Source: Blasia pusilla
Lineage: Eukaryota > Marchantiophyta > Marchantiopsida > Blasiales
Assembly: GCA_050084515.1 (NCBI GenBank)
Contig: CM114272.1
Span: forward strand, 38,564,001-38,628,000
Direction: 5' to 3'
Length of the DNA: 64,000 nucleotides
Shown: one piece after another, positions 1-11,844 of the stretch
Numbering within the stretch: the first letter of the stretch is position 1
Layout of the letters: each line of letters opens with the position of its first letter
The notes under the pieces: model-generated
Seen by the model: the letters and a program-made list of their open reading frames with translations, nothing else
The model's database searches: none
What the model was told of the DNA's origin: nothing
Translations under genes and position numbers: made by a program

Positions 1-329
1 ATGCACCATAACGGTCCCCCGTCATACACCAATGGTCCACCATCGCACCAACGGTCAAGTCCAACCGCTCTGAAAGTATATAAAGACCAGTTTTGAGGCT
101 TTTCACTTTTCCATTCTACGGTTTTCCGCGTTGCTTTCAACTGCCCTGTTCACACGACTAAGAAAACTGGCTTTCCAATTACTCAGACATTTCAATAGTT
201 GGTCGTTGTCTATTCATTTGTGGGCTACAATAGTTGGAGGCGACGGCTCGGATTGAATCGATTTCCTCCATAGGTAACGACAATTCAAGACAAAACCCCT
301 CGCGCAACGTTCGACTGTCGACTTCTTTC
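1..329 (+). promoter_or_regulatory. Promoter and 5' leader of transposon cargo gene, copy A
   Basis: This stretch precedes the coiled-coil exon at 330. A TATA box (TATATAAA) lies at 77-84, preceded by a CAACGGTC/CAACCGCT motif. The same order (CAACGG motif, TATA box, leader, ATG-ATGACTC or ATGACGAGG) occurs on the minus strand of copy B around 16683-16750, so this is the same promoter in the opposite orientation. The element continues left of the window. No start codon was chosen upstream of 330 because homology to the other copies begins there. Confidence 0.6.
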
Positions 330-1533
330 ATGATGACTCAAAAAAAATCCCAAGCCAGCAAGGGCGGGAGCTTCTCTCCCAAGCCTGGTGAAACTCCATC
401 TTCTGGTATGCAACGCACGGCCGCAGATGTACGGCAAGAGGAAATCGAGGAGCGCAAGCGGAAAACCGAGATGAGGAAGCAGGAAATGTTGGCGAAACTA
501 GCTCTAGAGAAGCTCGCAAAGCAAGAGGAGAAGCGAGAAGCAAAATTGATCACGGATGTGGAGAAGGCCGAGAAGAAATGCATGGAGGTGGAGATCAAGC
601 AGAAGAAGAGGAAGTACACCGCCTTCCAGAAAGCCGAATTGGCAAAATCCAAGAAGAAAAAGGCAGTGGCTGTAGAAGAAGAACCCGCCCAGCGCCCCAT
701 CGAGAGTGTGGAAATGGAGGATGTCTCATCCATGAGGTCGAGTGGTCCAATGTAGGAGACCAATACCGATGAGCTTCCAGAGATCAACGCGGAAGCTGTT
801 AGAACCTCGAGCGTCGAGATCATGGAGATCTCGGAAGGAGAAGGAGAAGAGTCTTTTGCATCCCAGAACCGTGTTGAAAAATTGAACCTCTTCGCAATTG
901 AAGAGTTTCCAATAGACTTGCCAAATGAGGCTCCAAAGCAGCTCCTTGGACTTGACACGGACCCAATTTTTGAGCGGATAAGCTTTGTTCTATGTTCTCT
1001 GCACTGCAATTCTTCTAGTCGTTCTGAAAATTGGAATTGACAGTGGTGACATTCGCGCAGGTGGTGAAGCAGAAGGTACTGGTGGATGGCCTAAATGCGG
1101 TGAGGATTCCTCTCTGCCAACTCCAAACGACGGAATACGTCCGAGAAATCCAATTGAAGGAAGACATTGACAAGTTGAAGCAGTTCGTGGCAACAACTTT
1201 ATACATTGATAGCTTTCCACCTTTCTATGTTCAACCGTATGATGAGCATGGAACCCAGGCTTTGGTTACGGAGGAAGACCTGGAGAGTCTTGATGCTTTT
1301 TGAAGGTTGAGGGACGTGGAGTTCTGGAAGGTAGTGGCAAGAAACTAGTATATGTGGATGCAGAATTTGTACTTCTTCATATGGGATGGCAACCATCGAT
1401 TCAAGGCGTGGTCGCATTTTGCAGCGGAGCAACCAAACTCCCTTGAGGCTCACTTCTGTGTGAGGGTGGTGGTCCTCCATCCCTACACAAATCATATGGC
1501 CATGGTGGAGATTTCCATGCACTCCATGAACAC
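330..1533 (+). pseudogene. Cargo gene 1 of the MULE, copy A: coiled coil plus ParB-like exons (5' half only)
   Basis: Homologous to the minus-strand gene at 15229-16392. The first exon (330 to about 980) starts at ATGATGACTC and encodes a Lys/Glu/Arg-rich helical segment typical of a long coiled coil. It is broken by a stop at 753-755, with the same protein resuming near 822. The second exon (about 1061-1533) encodes the FYVQPYDEHGTQALVT and FFIWDGNHRF segments, then a clear donor, CAC|GTAAGTA, at 1533/1534. The reading frame between 1303 and 1352 is shifted. The downstream methyltransferase exons are absent: homology ends in the palindrome-bearing intron. Orientation is opposite to the cargo gene in copy B. 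Role of the intact protein is unknown; see copy B for the domain reasoning. Confidence 0.65.
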
Positions 1534-2139
1534 GTAAGTATCCTAAAACTTTTTTCCTGAAAATGAACTGCTTTCAACTCGTCGAACTTCGACAAGTTGG
1601 TTCTTAGCAGTAATCGTTAACGATAGCTGCAACCCGTGGGAAGGCAACGGGTTGCAATAAAAAGAAATTGTTGTTGTATTTGCAATCCATTGGACTCCAA
1701 CGGATTGCATTTGGCTATCTGTTTAGTTTCCTGGCAACCCGTTGGAGTCTGAGGGGTGGCACAATCTCAAGTGTAGCCATCCCAGAAAGATAGGCCCTGG
1801 AACCCGTCAGAGTCTGACGGGTTGCAGATTCAGAAGGAGAGGGCTTGGTTTGAGTGGCCGATCATGCAACCCGTCGGACTCCAACGAGTTGCATGATTGG
1901 CCACTCAAACCACTCGGAATGAGTCTTGGTTGGGGTGGCTTTGCAACCCATTGGTTGTGTGGTGAAGCACCGTCACCTTCAAGCGGAGGGGCTTGCAGAA
2001 ATCAAACATTCGAAGCGTGAGGTGTTGGATCGTTACTCATTGTTACCTGCCAAAAAATGGGTCAATGTAATCGACTTGGTCAGCGGAGAAGGAAACCTTA
2101 GCTGTTGGGAGGAAGGGTAGCACTTGAAATCGTGGAATT
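1534..2139 (+). repeat. Truncated intron of cargo gene 1 with palindrome copies; rest unassigned
   Basis: After the donor at 1534 there is a cluster of decayed copies of the GCAACCCGTCGG palindrome at about 1630-1660, 1682-1710, 1733-1755, 1800-1826 and 1864-1892. The 1800-1826 copy has arms ending in CGTCAG and CTGACG, a matched change on both sides. No acceptor or downstream exon follows. 1930-2139 has no recognisable gene. Confidence 0.6.
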
Positions 2140-3045
2140 AAAAAGGGAAATGAGCGAAATCTCAACCTCTTATACTTTTTGAGCCGTTGAGCTGACCATT
2201 GGGTCGTTGGAACTCTTGTAGTGACAGCGACGTCGGTCATTACGGTGCTTAGCATATGGGAAATGTGCAACTCGTCGCCCTTATTGGACGTGCAACCCGT
2301 CGGTCTCTGATGGGTTGCACGCTTTCCTCATCTTGGGGTAACAAGGCGAGGTACCCGAGAAACCTGTCGGAGACCGACAGGTTGCACGCTTCCCTCGTCT
2401 TGGGGTAACAAGATGAAGAACCCGGGCAACCCGTCGGAGACCGATGGGTTGCCTGCTTCCCTTGTCCTTGGGTGACAAAGCATGGTCCCCAGGCAACTCG
2501 TCAGTCTCTGACGAGTTGCAGCTTCCTTTGTCTTGGGGTAACAAGGTCTACCACGGGTTGCACAGTTTCCACCATACGATGAAACTGAGGCACGGTCTCC
2601 GAATAACCTGTCTGTCCCTCATGGTTTGCACGATTCACTCAACAAGGGAAATCGACGCGAGATCCACCCGCAACTCGTCGGTCCCCGACGAGTTGCACGG
2701 TTACCTCCAAGAGGGAAAGCGAGGTGAGGTGCCTTTTCAACCCATCGTAGTCCGACGGGTTTCCATAGGAAATCCATGCAAGGTCCCATGGATCTCGACT
2801 TCGATGGAATCAGACAGGTCGCACAGGCAGGGGGTACCGACTGACAACCGCGTTCAACCCAACAAACTCCGACGGGTTGCAAGTTGCACTCGAATTCTGA
2901 AACACGATGGTACTCCGTGGCTTTGCAACCCACGTGTCCAAGTCCCCAAATTTGCAACTCGTCGGACTCCGACAGGTTGGAACAAGATTGAATCCATTGC
3001 GTCTGACAATCTCACCTACCAAACAACCAGTGGAATCATCTGGGA
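2140..3045. repeat. Intergenic promoter region of copy A with palindrome array
   Basis: 2140-2270 matches the start of the copy B intergenic region near 16660-16760 (GAGCCGTTGAGCTGACCATTG against AGCCGTTGGGCTGACCGTTG, with a degenerate TATA box). 2280-2990 is an array of the 27-bp palindrome. Well-preserved members include 2493-2519 and 2670-2696 (both with CTCGTC/GACGAG arms) and 2361-2383 (CCTGTCGG/CCGACAGG arms). Relative to copies B and C, about 100 bp that carries their TATAAAT box is missing just upstream of the gene 2 ATG at 3046, so the downstream gene probably lost its promoter. Confidence 0.65.
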
Positions 3046-6000
3046 ATGGATAATTATGTGAAACTCACTTGTGCCAATCATCTAGCGACCCTTCCTCAAT
3101 CAGAAATAATTCGACCGCAAGCTCGTGAGTCTTACATACCAATGGAGGAAAATTTCCGCTCATTGTGATTTCTTCTTCAAATTGGAACAATCTTTGTTTC
3201 CAAGGATGTTAGGATGGACGGTACAGAGGACGTTTTAGTTGAGACAATCCAACCAGTGATAAGAGACTGTAAAGTATGGAATCTCCTACCTCACACAAAT
3301 GGTCAATACAGAGTTTATGGCTTGCCTCTTAAGCCCTCTGTTTCCCATTTAGATGATATGGAATTACCTAGTGCACCGAGCTCTACGTTTGCCACTCCCA
3401 GCTCTATAGATCCGGCATCGACTCCAACTTCACACGTTTGTAACAATGTTGTACTTCCTGAAGACATTCCGGATGTCGTCGACCTCAGTGGATGTGTCGG
3501 ACACCAACCGGGCCCTGCCTCTGCCTACTCGTTCCTCTTGCGAGTATCAGACAATAGTTTGTTGTCGTCTTTGCCCTTTAAAATATTCAAGCATATTCTT
3601 GTCGACGAGCTACCGCCCACGTACGATGATAATTGAATTTTTGAGTTGCCTTCACTTGTTGGTCTTTCTCAAAAGAAAGATGGAGGACACTTGAAGGGTA
3701 TGGACAGAAAGTCTGATTGTCATCGATGGTGCAGGCTTCAACGGACTAGTGCTTCAATTCCAGATGGTCCTTGGATTGTTTCTCGCTGCCAATGCGTTGG
3801 AGCCCTGGAGTGTAGAAGTCTAGGCTGCCCGTATCTAGAGCGCAATGGGCGAGTCAATACGTCACAATTCCCTCCAAAGAATGCAAAAACTCCATATGAG
3901 GTTGGTGCGATCATACCGCGAGGAGGCCATCGATGTCCTCATTGTCAGGCATCCCCTTTATGCGTTGGAGCGTGTCTAGCATACATATTTTTCACTGTGC
4001 ATGACTTCAATTCTACGTTTGAGTACACAAGGCTGGTAGTTCATGTTGGCTCCCACATTCATCTTGTTACCGGTGCAATTCAGAGACACATCAAGGAAGA
4101 TGTGGCAAAGAAAGTGGCCGAGGTATATAGAAACTCTCCGAGATCAAAGCCTGGAGTGACCAAGTTAACAACAACATCACAAATTCGTGAACAACTGCTT
4201 GGAATCCCTGGGCAGGGCAAGATCACGGTTGATGAGGAGAAATAACTCTGGGAAAATCTTGCATTTCTTGCTGATCCTGAATGCTTTCGGAACTTGCTAC
4301 GTCAAGTACGGGTACTTGATGGAAAGACGGCCGAAAGGGATGCCATTTCTAGAATCAAGTCCAACTCCAGATTTCCATTTATTCACAGATGGTAGTTCAT
4401 GGGCAAGGGAGGCAAAGGATCTAGAGTGTTGTCTACAAAATGTCAACTACAAGGCCGTCGAGTGGCCTCAATCTTATAGATCAAACGAGGGAAGGGGAAG
4501 ATCTCTACGGTAGCTGGGTAAGCTTTGATATTTGCTACAAAGTGCTAAATGGATGGTTGACCATGGATGCTCATGTTTACGACCATATGGAGAAGGGACT
4601 CAAAATTATATTTGTCTGTGAGGTAAAAGTAGAAGACGTTGGCAGTTTGAAGATGTGTTGGTTAGTCTTATTGGAGGTGGTGAAGGAAAACAGAAGGCCA
4701 CCTCCGGAAATTTATGAATTCATGGGGGACAATGCACAACCTGGATGGATTGCTATCATGGAAGTGTTTTGGGCTGGAGAGGTTCAACCAAAGAGGAAAA
4801 GGTTGGATGCTTTCCATCGCCAACAGTGTGTGACCCGGTACACCAAATCTTGCATCAAGGAGAATAAGAGAACAGAGAATGTCATTCTACTCCAACGTTG
4901 CAAGGACAGGAAAACCTTGAAACATGCCATGAAGTGCCAAGAAGAACTTCATGGGTGGTGGAGGAAGCATGCAATTGAGGGGAAGTACAAAGAGTTGTGC
5001 ACTTGGCTCAGTTGGTGGACTGTATAAATGAGACAATGGGAAAACTTCATTCGGCAGGTGAGTTAAGTATTTTGTCCTTTTGGTCTCATGCTAAGAATTG
5101 TTTGAAAAGTTGCAACTCAAGTTGAGAAGCGTGGGAACGATAGGGATTTCAAACCGCAAAAACCAAGCAACCCGTCGGATGTGACTGGTTGCTTGAGTGT
5201 GCAACCCGTTGGAAACTGACAGGTTGCATTAAGAATGTTTGTGCAACCCGTCGGAACTCAACTTGTTGCATGAGTGTTAGACCCGTCGGAGCTCGACAGA
5301 ATGCTTGAGGAATGTTTGTGCAACCCGTCGGATCTCAACGGGTTGCAAGTATATAAGGTCTCCAAATAGTTCGACCCTGATGGGTTGCAAGCCGCAAGGC
5401 TGCAAGTTAACTCAGTCCATAACTCGTCAGAGTCCGGCTAGTTGGGTTTGTCTCCGACTCTTTGCATTCAGACAGGTTGCAGCTGTCTCCAACTCCTCGC
5501 ATCCAGATATGTTGCATCAGTGCAAGTTAACTGGAACCCGTCAAATTCCGACAGGTTGCAAAGCTTTGTGTGTGGACACTTCTTGCAAGCCAATGGAATC
5601 TGACAGGTTGCTCAAGGATTTTTGAGACTGGACCTGCTTATCAGAACCCGTCCGATTTTGACATGTTGCAGTAAGATGTTCCTAGGTGTTGGGTTGCAGT
5701 AAGAGGTTCCGGGGATATTCCAGGGATGCCTCCGACTTGCAACCCGTTTCAAGTCGGAGGCTGGAAAATCCATGTGCAACCCGTCGGATTTCCATGACTT
5801 GCACTTGGATCTTCCAACTCGGAGTGGCCAAAGTTACTTGCAACCCGTTCGAATCCGACGGGTTGCAGTAGGTGGTTCTTGGGTGTTGCATAACGTCAGA
5901 AACTGATGGGTTGCACAGTCATTCATGGGATGCCTCCAACTTGCAACCCGTCGGGTTCCGACAAGTTGCTTTTTTCTTCGCTTATAGAGCTATTTTCGTT

Positions 6001-7526
6001 CCCTTCTCACATTTCCGTCGTTGCAAGGATTGAACATTCATGAAAATGCCCTCTGCCCCAACACAAGTGGAGAAAAGAGTGTTCATTCCTCCTAGAGGTC
6101 GTCACAAGCATGCCAAAGAATTTCACTTGTGGAGGCATGTCAACAAGACCAAGCAAGGGCAATGCTATAGTCTGGAGCATCCCTTATATTCCTCACAAAA
6201 GGCATAACTAAAGGAAGGGGACCTTCGATTTACGAGCTCTATGTCAGGGTGGCTATGAGATCTGGTGATGAGAAACTCTATGTGGAAGCCTTCAATCGGT
6301 CAGCAGAAGAACTCCCCTCGAGCAAGATGTCCACATTGGTGGGGATATTCGTGGGCGTGTTTCAAGACGTCCCATACAAATGGTGGTAGGGCAGTCCGAG
6401 CGATACTCGTGGAGACCAGCTAAGTATCTTGACTTTAGGCAAGTGAAGAGGTAGCATTGAGGAACGAACTCATTGATTAATTTTGATCAAGAAATTATGC
6501 CGCCCAGGTATTCGGAGACCCCGGATTGCTCCCAAATTCGAGTAGAAGTAACTTCTCCAAAATTAGTGAATTTTTTATTTCAAAAGCCCTCCGTTGCTGG
6601 AAGTTCGCAACATTCAGTCTCTAGGGTAGTTTAACAGTTTAGGATTCCGGTCGTTGAGGTGGATTGCAACCTCAAAAGGTGGCATATATCTCAAAGCAAC
6701 CTTGGACGTGGACCCACTTGCAGGCCAGGATGATGGCATTAGGAGAGCATGCGGCACTTTCCTAAATAAGAATTGTACAAGGACTGGACGACCACTACCT
6801 GGCTTCTGGGGGCTCAAAACTTTTGATCGTTTCACCATGACCGGGGATCAATTGAAGTACTTCTTCTGCCTAAAGGAATCGTGCGCTTTCTAAAAGTCTT
6901 ATCCGGCTGCCATTGGAGCTCCAGGGAATATCCCCAAAATTTGGCCCATTGTTGCAAGTCCAAATTGCACTCAGGATGAAGTGGATAGTCTTACAAGTGC
7001 CAGTTTCAGACTCGTAGACGGAGGCAATTCGGAGCATGTTCGCATTACAGAGACCTTTGCATTTCGGATTCAACCCAAGATTGATGTCAACATGTACCCG
7101 GAGAAGGTGGATGATCTCAATCCACTATTTCTATTTGAGTCTAGAAATAGGATGAAGAGAAACAGAATGTGTTGTCCAACGGTGGAGAAAGCAAAGCGAA
7201 TCGCATCAGCTCGAGAGGCAAACATGGAAATCATCGCCACAAAATACGTTCAAAGTGGCAATGGAATAGGAAGAATGTATTGGGTCAAGAACAACACTGT
7301 AAATTCAAGTGTCACAGGGGTGTATGTGGTGCACATTTGTTGCTTTCCCACATGTTCATGTGATGACTTTGTCCAAAGAGAGACAAGTGGGAAAATGTAT
7401 TTCCCTTGTAAGCACATGTACTATGTGTTGCTTGTAGTTTTAAGAGAGTCGGAGGTAGGAGTAGGAATCCACCAACCAATTCTGTCCCTCAAAGAAGTTC
7501 GAAGTATTTTAAACAAACCACTTTGA
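3046..7526 (+). pseudogene. MULE transposase gene 2, copy A (decayed)
   Basis: Two exons are recognisable by comparison with copies B and C: 3046-5057 and about 6027-7526. Exon 1 starts MDNYVKLT, has a TGA near 3167 where the other copies keep an open frame, then a Cys-rich segment (about 3790-3985: CVGALEC, CPYLE, HRCPHC, CVGAC), and a transposase core with LTMDAHVYDH and FMGDNAQPGWIAI, read here as the first two catalytic acidic sites, followed by DAFHRQQCV. Exon 2 ends in a SWIM zinc finger, with CSC at 7353-7361 and CKH at 7407-7415. Stops or frameshifts occur in both exons, and the intron acceptor reads TTGCAA instead of the TTGCAG of B and C. The protein would bind transposon ends and catalyse cut-and-paste transposition in the nucleus; this copy cannot encode it. 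Confidence 0.75.
5058..6026 (+). repeat. Palindrome-filled intron of gene 2, copy A
   Basis: The intron lies between CGGCAG|GTGAGT and the position equivalent to TTGCAG|GGATTG in B and C. It holds roughly fifteen intact or decayed palindromes, for example 5168-5193, 5200-5226, 5242-5268, 5320-5346, 5777-5803, 5839-5865 and 5943-5969. At 969 bp it is about twice the length of the same intron in copy B (438 bp) or C (484 bp), and the difference is palindrome-bearing sequence. Confidence 0.8.
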
Positions 7527-7942
7527 GGATGCAAAATGAGGTCTTAGATTGTACTTTCATTTTTCCAAAACCTTCACTTTGAGCTTAAACTCTATTGAGC
7601 CAAGGGAAAATGATAGATTGTTTCCAAACCTTGGATGCAAAAAGTGATTTGTTCCACATTTATGATTCCAATGATTTTTCAGTTTTTTAAATTTTGTGCA
7701 AGTTTTAACTTGTCGGATTCAGACGGGTTGCCAAAATGTGGAAGAGGAAAAAAATTTTGTGGGAGTGCCTAAGCACTGAGAAGAAAAGTGCAAAAAAATT
7801 CACACAAAAAGTTTCCTCTCTTCAATCCAACGGAAACTCTCTTCAAATCACAAGAAACTCTCTTAAAAAAAAGTATCTCTTTGGGTTGAAGGTAGTTTCC
7901 TCTCTCCTCTCTTCCTCTCTTCCTCTCCTCTTACCGCGCCTC
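7527..7942 (+). mobile_element. 3' flank and right terminus of MULE copy A
   Basis: Contains the 3' untranslated region, one decayed palindrome near 7703-7732, a CTCTTC-rich tract and the terminal CCTCTTACCGCGCCTC ending at 7942. The same terminal sequence closes copy B (22085) and copy C (55072), with different flanking DNA in each case, which fixes the right end of the family. The matching left-hand target duplicate is not in the window. Confidence 0.7.
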
Positions 7943-8392
7943 CTTCAAATCCATAGACGGATTAATCTCCTTAAGTAAACCCTCCAAATCTTCTATCTCC
8001 AGCCAACGGGTTTCACATAGTTCATCTGAAGTAAATGTTAAGAAGAAGTGGGGCATACCCCAAGCAGCAACCATGGCTTTTAAGTCACGTAGATGGCGTT
8101 GATGCCAACCAGGACTAGAAGAAATATCAGGACTAAAGGCATGTTTTGTCAAAGAGGAATATAGATCCTCATCAGTTAAATTTGGGTTTGCTACACGTAA
8201 TCTATCCATCTCTTTGTTTAGGATGCAAGTCCTTGAAGTAGAGGCGATGATTATAGACTGTTGTAACTTATGCATCAAGAGGAGATAAAGCTTATACAAA
8301 TTAAACACATAAAAGAGTTGCTTTGTCCTATGACGTAAGTACTCAGAAAAATTGATGTGTCCACTATAATATCCTCTCAGATATGGAAACAA
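7943..8392 (-). pseudogene. Helitron Rep N-terminal (helicase-like) fragment
   Basis: The minus-strand reading from 8392 leftwards has the layout of the conserved N-terminal region of Helitron Rep/helicase proteins. It shows a YLRGYYSG start, a middle helical segment, and then PGWHQRHLRDLKAMVAAWG followed by PHFFLTFTSDE, the family's hydrophobic FxTF(T) block. Intact Helitron proteins exceed 1,000 residues, and only about 150 are present here. The fragment is cut at 7943 by the right end of MULE copy A, so it was most likely the target of that insertion. The call rests on motif resemblance only. Confidence 0.6.
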
Positions 8393-10023
8393 GAAAGGAA
8401 ACAGACTAGTCTATGAGGTTAATCGTGGATCATCTATGAGTCCTTTATAATCACTTATAAGTGATGTACATTGTGTGGAAACCTGACGGCTTTGCATTGT
8501 ACCACTATCAAAGATGTCTGCGCTGCATTTTCTTTTTCACTGGAACAGTATAGGAGACATCATGTAGGATGTTCAATTCCGGGCTATATGGGCAACATTC
8601 ATTGAATGAGTGACCAAGCTTTTCTCTTGAGAAGCAAGTAAAATTTTATTCACTTATGTGAAAGGGAGAATAATTAAGCCGCATGCGGGGCTAGGCAGTT
8701 CCTGGAGTGTCACGTAATCCCGATATAGTGAGTTTACCTTAAGATTTACAAGGAATATAGTCCGGACTTGCTGATATATGCATGCACCATTGTCACATTT
8801 TGATGTACTATAGTTCCATGATATGAACCGGCTATCTACAAGGGAGTGGATTCAGAAAAATCCATTATGAAAACCGGTATACTTGGAGATAATTCCAACC
8901 CTTGAGTCTGCAATAGACAAGAGTTGGAGATAAAGGGGGTTATAGGTTAGTATATCGCGGATGTAAGATGGTGTCATGTAAACACATCACACCGATTCTT
9001 TCCGCTTGCACAGATATCACATACATAATGACTACCTGCTGAAGGTATTATAAACTTGGACTTGTAGATATTACAAATAGCGTAGGGAGGATAAGATTCG
9101 GTCTTCACTAGATTGTAGCTGACTCAATTGGAATTACCTAAATAGATCAATCCGTAGGAGCCAAAATATTGCATCAAATGGAAAGTGCTTCTACAGGCAA
9201 ATGTCCATTCATCAAGCAGAGAGCGTGCATTCATCTAGTGATTGGAGTATGGCTTTCTAGAGAGTCGTATTTTACATGAATTTTTGAGACGTGAACGACA
9301 TCGATGATGCTGCCTTGTGTGGTCTAATACAACCATTAATCCATATTGTCTTCTATGGATATTAAAAGATGAGGAGGATGAAACAAATTTAGGAAGTCGG
9401 GTGAACAAAACAAAAATGAGAAGATAAAGAAAGTAGAGGAAAATGGAGTTCCTGGAATATGAGTCATAGCAGCACAGGTTTGAACACAAAGGGTCCAGCA
9501 AAATATGTTAAAAAAATAGACATAACATACTAGAAAGAAAGATTCATGGTAGGGCGTTTAAAACCGAAAGCAAAAGTGCTCATAATGAAGGCAAAAAAGT
9601 ACTGAACCGAAGCATCAATAAAGAATAATCCAGAAGTAAGAACAACACAAGACCTATCAACATATGATATCGTTTCCTACTCGCAACCATGGAATCAATA
9701 TAAAATTGTAAGTATGCTATAGTCTTACCCTCAATAAGTATAGTCCTGACGCTGTCTCAACTACTATAAGTAAGAACACATAAGACACGCAGCAGTAAGA
9801 GTGAGGAATAGAAAACGATATCTCTGGATACGGGGAAGCCGAAATGAGAGAGTGTATGTGGAAAGGATACTAAGTACTTTCTATCAGGCGGTTAGTTAAG
9901 AGAGTTTCTCCAGTGCATAATGTAACGTTGATGGGCATTGATATTAGTAATCAGGTACATATGAATACTATATAACCTCACTCTAAACTTGCGACGACAC
10001 TACTAAGTCAATAATGAAGTGTG
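8393..10023. other. Unassigned flank left of MULE copy B
   Basis: No convincing gene, repeat or RNA was seen. Short open frames such as the minus-strand one near 9235-9501 lack family motifs. This DNA was contiguous with 22096 onward before copy B inserted. Confidence 0.5.
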
Positions 10024-10033
10024 CCTAAGCCCT
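10024..10033. repeat. Target-site duplication, left copy (CCTAAGCCCT)
   Basis: A perfect 10-bp match to 22086-22095, sitting directly outside the two ends of the 12-kb element. Duplications of 9-11 bp are characteristic of Mutator-like elements, which agrees with the transposase inside. Confidence 0.85.
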
Positions 10034-10190
10034 GGGGGCTGGTATTCTGACAGGAGAGAGTAAGAGAGGAGAGGAAGAGAGGAGAGTCTCTCTTAAAAAA
10101 AAAGGCCAAATCCGCCTCCTCTCTTCAAAACTTTTTGACATATTTGAAATTTTTGTTTGCTTTAAAATTCAGGAAATCTTTAGAAGAGAG
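10034..10190 (-). repeat. Left terminal region of copy B
   Basis: Starts at the end of the duplication, then GGGGGCTGG, a GAGA-rich tract and an A-rich run. The same sequence in the opposite orientation closes the segment at 48640-48824, which confirms the terminus independently. No open reading frame of note. Confidence 0.75.
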
Positions 10191-11034
10191 CATTTAGTGG
10201 TCCACATTTGGCCCTAAAAAAACCTCCTCTTTCCTAGGGGCGAGAAAAAAGGAGACATCATAAGACCACCCTAAACATTTTTCCATCACTCTCCATGCGA
10301 GCCTAAGTTTCTTAACATTCCCTGTCTCGGTCAACAAAAAGTAGTGCCCTTGGTATTTTTGTTGGAGGACCACCCGGATGGGTACCTCTCTTTTTGCAGG
10401 GATTGTTTCCTGCATCATGGCCTCCCCTAAATTGCCCCATAACCAACTTTCTGTCGGTTATGAATGGTGTCTGCTCAAGACCAACTTTCTGAAATGTGAA
10501 CAAATCAGATCCTTAGGCTGAGAAACCGAGAAGCTGCACCCCTCCCAACCCGTAAGAAAGCTCACCATAAGAAAGGAAAGATTTTTAGAAGTGATTTTCT
10601 TCCACCCTGCACCCACGACGATCTAACGGGTTGGGAATCCAAGATGGCAATCCGACAGGTAGTAGGAATCCTGCACATCTTAGACCAGAAAAGAAGCCTA
10701 CAACTGGTTGGACGAATGAAGGGGAACGAGCCAAAAGTCAAGAAGCCCGCCACAATGCGCCAAAAGTTGGTCTCACCGGGTGAGAGTCCGATCACTCAAG
10801 CAGTCAACCTGTCGGAATCCGACAGGTTGCCTGGAAATGGTTAAAAAGTTGCAGTGGGCAAAAAGCAAAAAGTCGCAATCATACGGGTTGCAGAATTGTA
10901 ATTCTGAGTAGCTAAAAGAACACAATCCACAAGTCCAAAAACATATTCCAGCAAACTTTTACAAACACCATTATGGGTTGAAAAAATCTCGTCCTTTCTT
11001 ACCTCCGAAGGAACCTCGGAAATGTACATTTCAC
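10191..11034 (-). other. 3' untranslated region of cargo gene 1, copy B
   Basis: Collinear with 47811-48650 in copy D. It holds a well-preserved palindrome at 10805-10829 whose arms both carry the CCTGTCGG/CCGACAGG variant, plus short AT-rich stretches. The small open frames here (such as 10194-10418 minus) are not conserved as protein between copies. Confidence 0.5.
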
Positions 11035-11640
11035 CTAGTCTATGATTTCTTCAGCCTCGTCATCTACAAATTTACTCCTAACTCTCCTCGGTGACAGTAC
11101 CAAAGGAATGTCCTGGGATTCAAGTGGCTCCTCTCGCCAATTGTAGACGGGGATCGAAAATGTTGGCGAATTCGAGAGCCTTGGCCCCCCCCTAGGTACA
11201 CCATAACGGTCCCATGTAACCTGTCTCGAGTCCCACCGCCTTCCTCGGCAATATACCTTGTACGTTGTGCAATGTGACACCCATCCAGTATCAATATCTG
11301 CTCCGTCCCCGGTAATACCATTATGGCAACCGCACAGGTAGAAGGAATCCAACACGTCTGAGAGAAGGAAAGAAGCCTACGCCTGCCTTTACGAGTTGAG
11401 GGAAGGTGCCAAGGGAAGAAGCCCGCCAGACTGCCTCTTAAGTTGGACCAACAAGGAAAGGGTCCGATCAGGCAACCTGTCGGAATCAAACAGGTTGCCT
11501 GGAGGTGGTAAAAAGGGTGCAGTGGTCAAAAAGCAAAAAGTTGCAAGAGGAGAAATCCGACGGGTTGCAGTGGTCATAAAGTGAAAGTTGCAAGTAGGAG
11601 AAATCAGACGGATTGCAAAATAGAAGTCCGTGGAGTACAT
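11035..11640 (-). pseudogene. Duplicated terminal exon of cargo gene 1, copy B
   Basis: The minus-strand frame 11355-11035 encodes a segment with DIDTGWVSHC, KVYCRGRRWD and a C-terminal acidic tail, SKFVDDEAEEIID, then a stop. Copy D has a matching segment ending near 47806. The tail and following DNA resemble the tail after the upstream terminal exon in copy D (FFDDEAKDFIE near 47090-47130), including a shared GTTTGTAAAAGTTTGCT-type 3' flank, so this looks like a second, diverged copy of the gene's last exon and 3' region. Palindromes lie at 11471-11497 and about 11550-11615. Function of the segment is not recognised. Confidence 0.45.
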
Positions 11641-11844
11641 AGATGATCACATTCGAAAAGACAAAAAATGATCAGCAAACATTTACAAGCACTACCATCG
11701 ATCGAAAAAATCTTCTGCTTTATATCATCCGAAAAAAGCTCGGAACTGTACATTTGATCTATTCTATGAAATCTTTTGCCTCATTATCAAAAAACTCCCT
11801 ACTCCAAACGTTGCAGTCAAGCTGGGTCGTTGAGTTCTTTGAAC

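Noticed and set aside
2270-2990. CRISPR-like array, because short repeats alternate with unlike spacers
   Set aside because: The repeats are symmetric, variable in core and arms, unevenly spaced, and lie in a eukaryotic transposon. No cas genes are present.
10191-10503. Minus-strand frames that might extend cargo gene 1
   Set aside because: The corresponding frames in copy D are not conserved, and the region lies after the acidic tail and stop codon.
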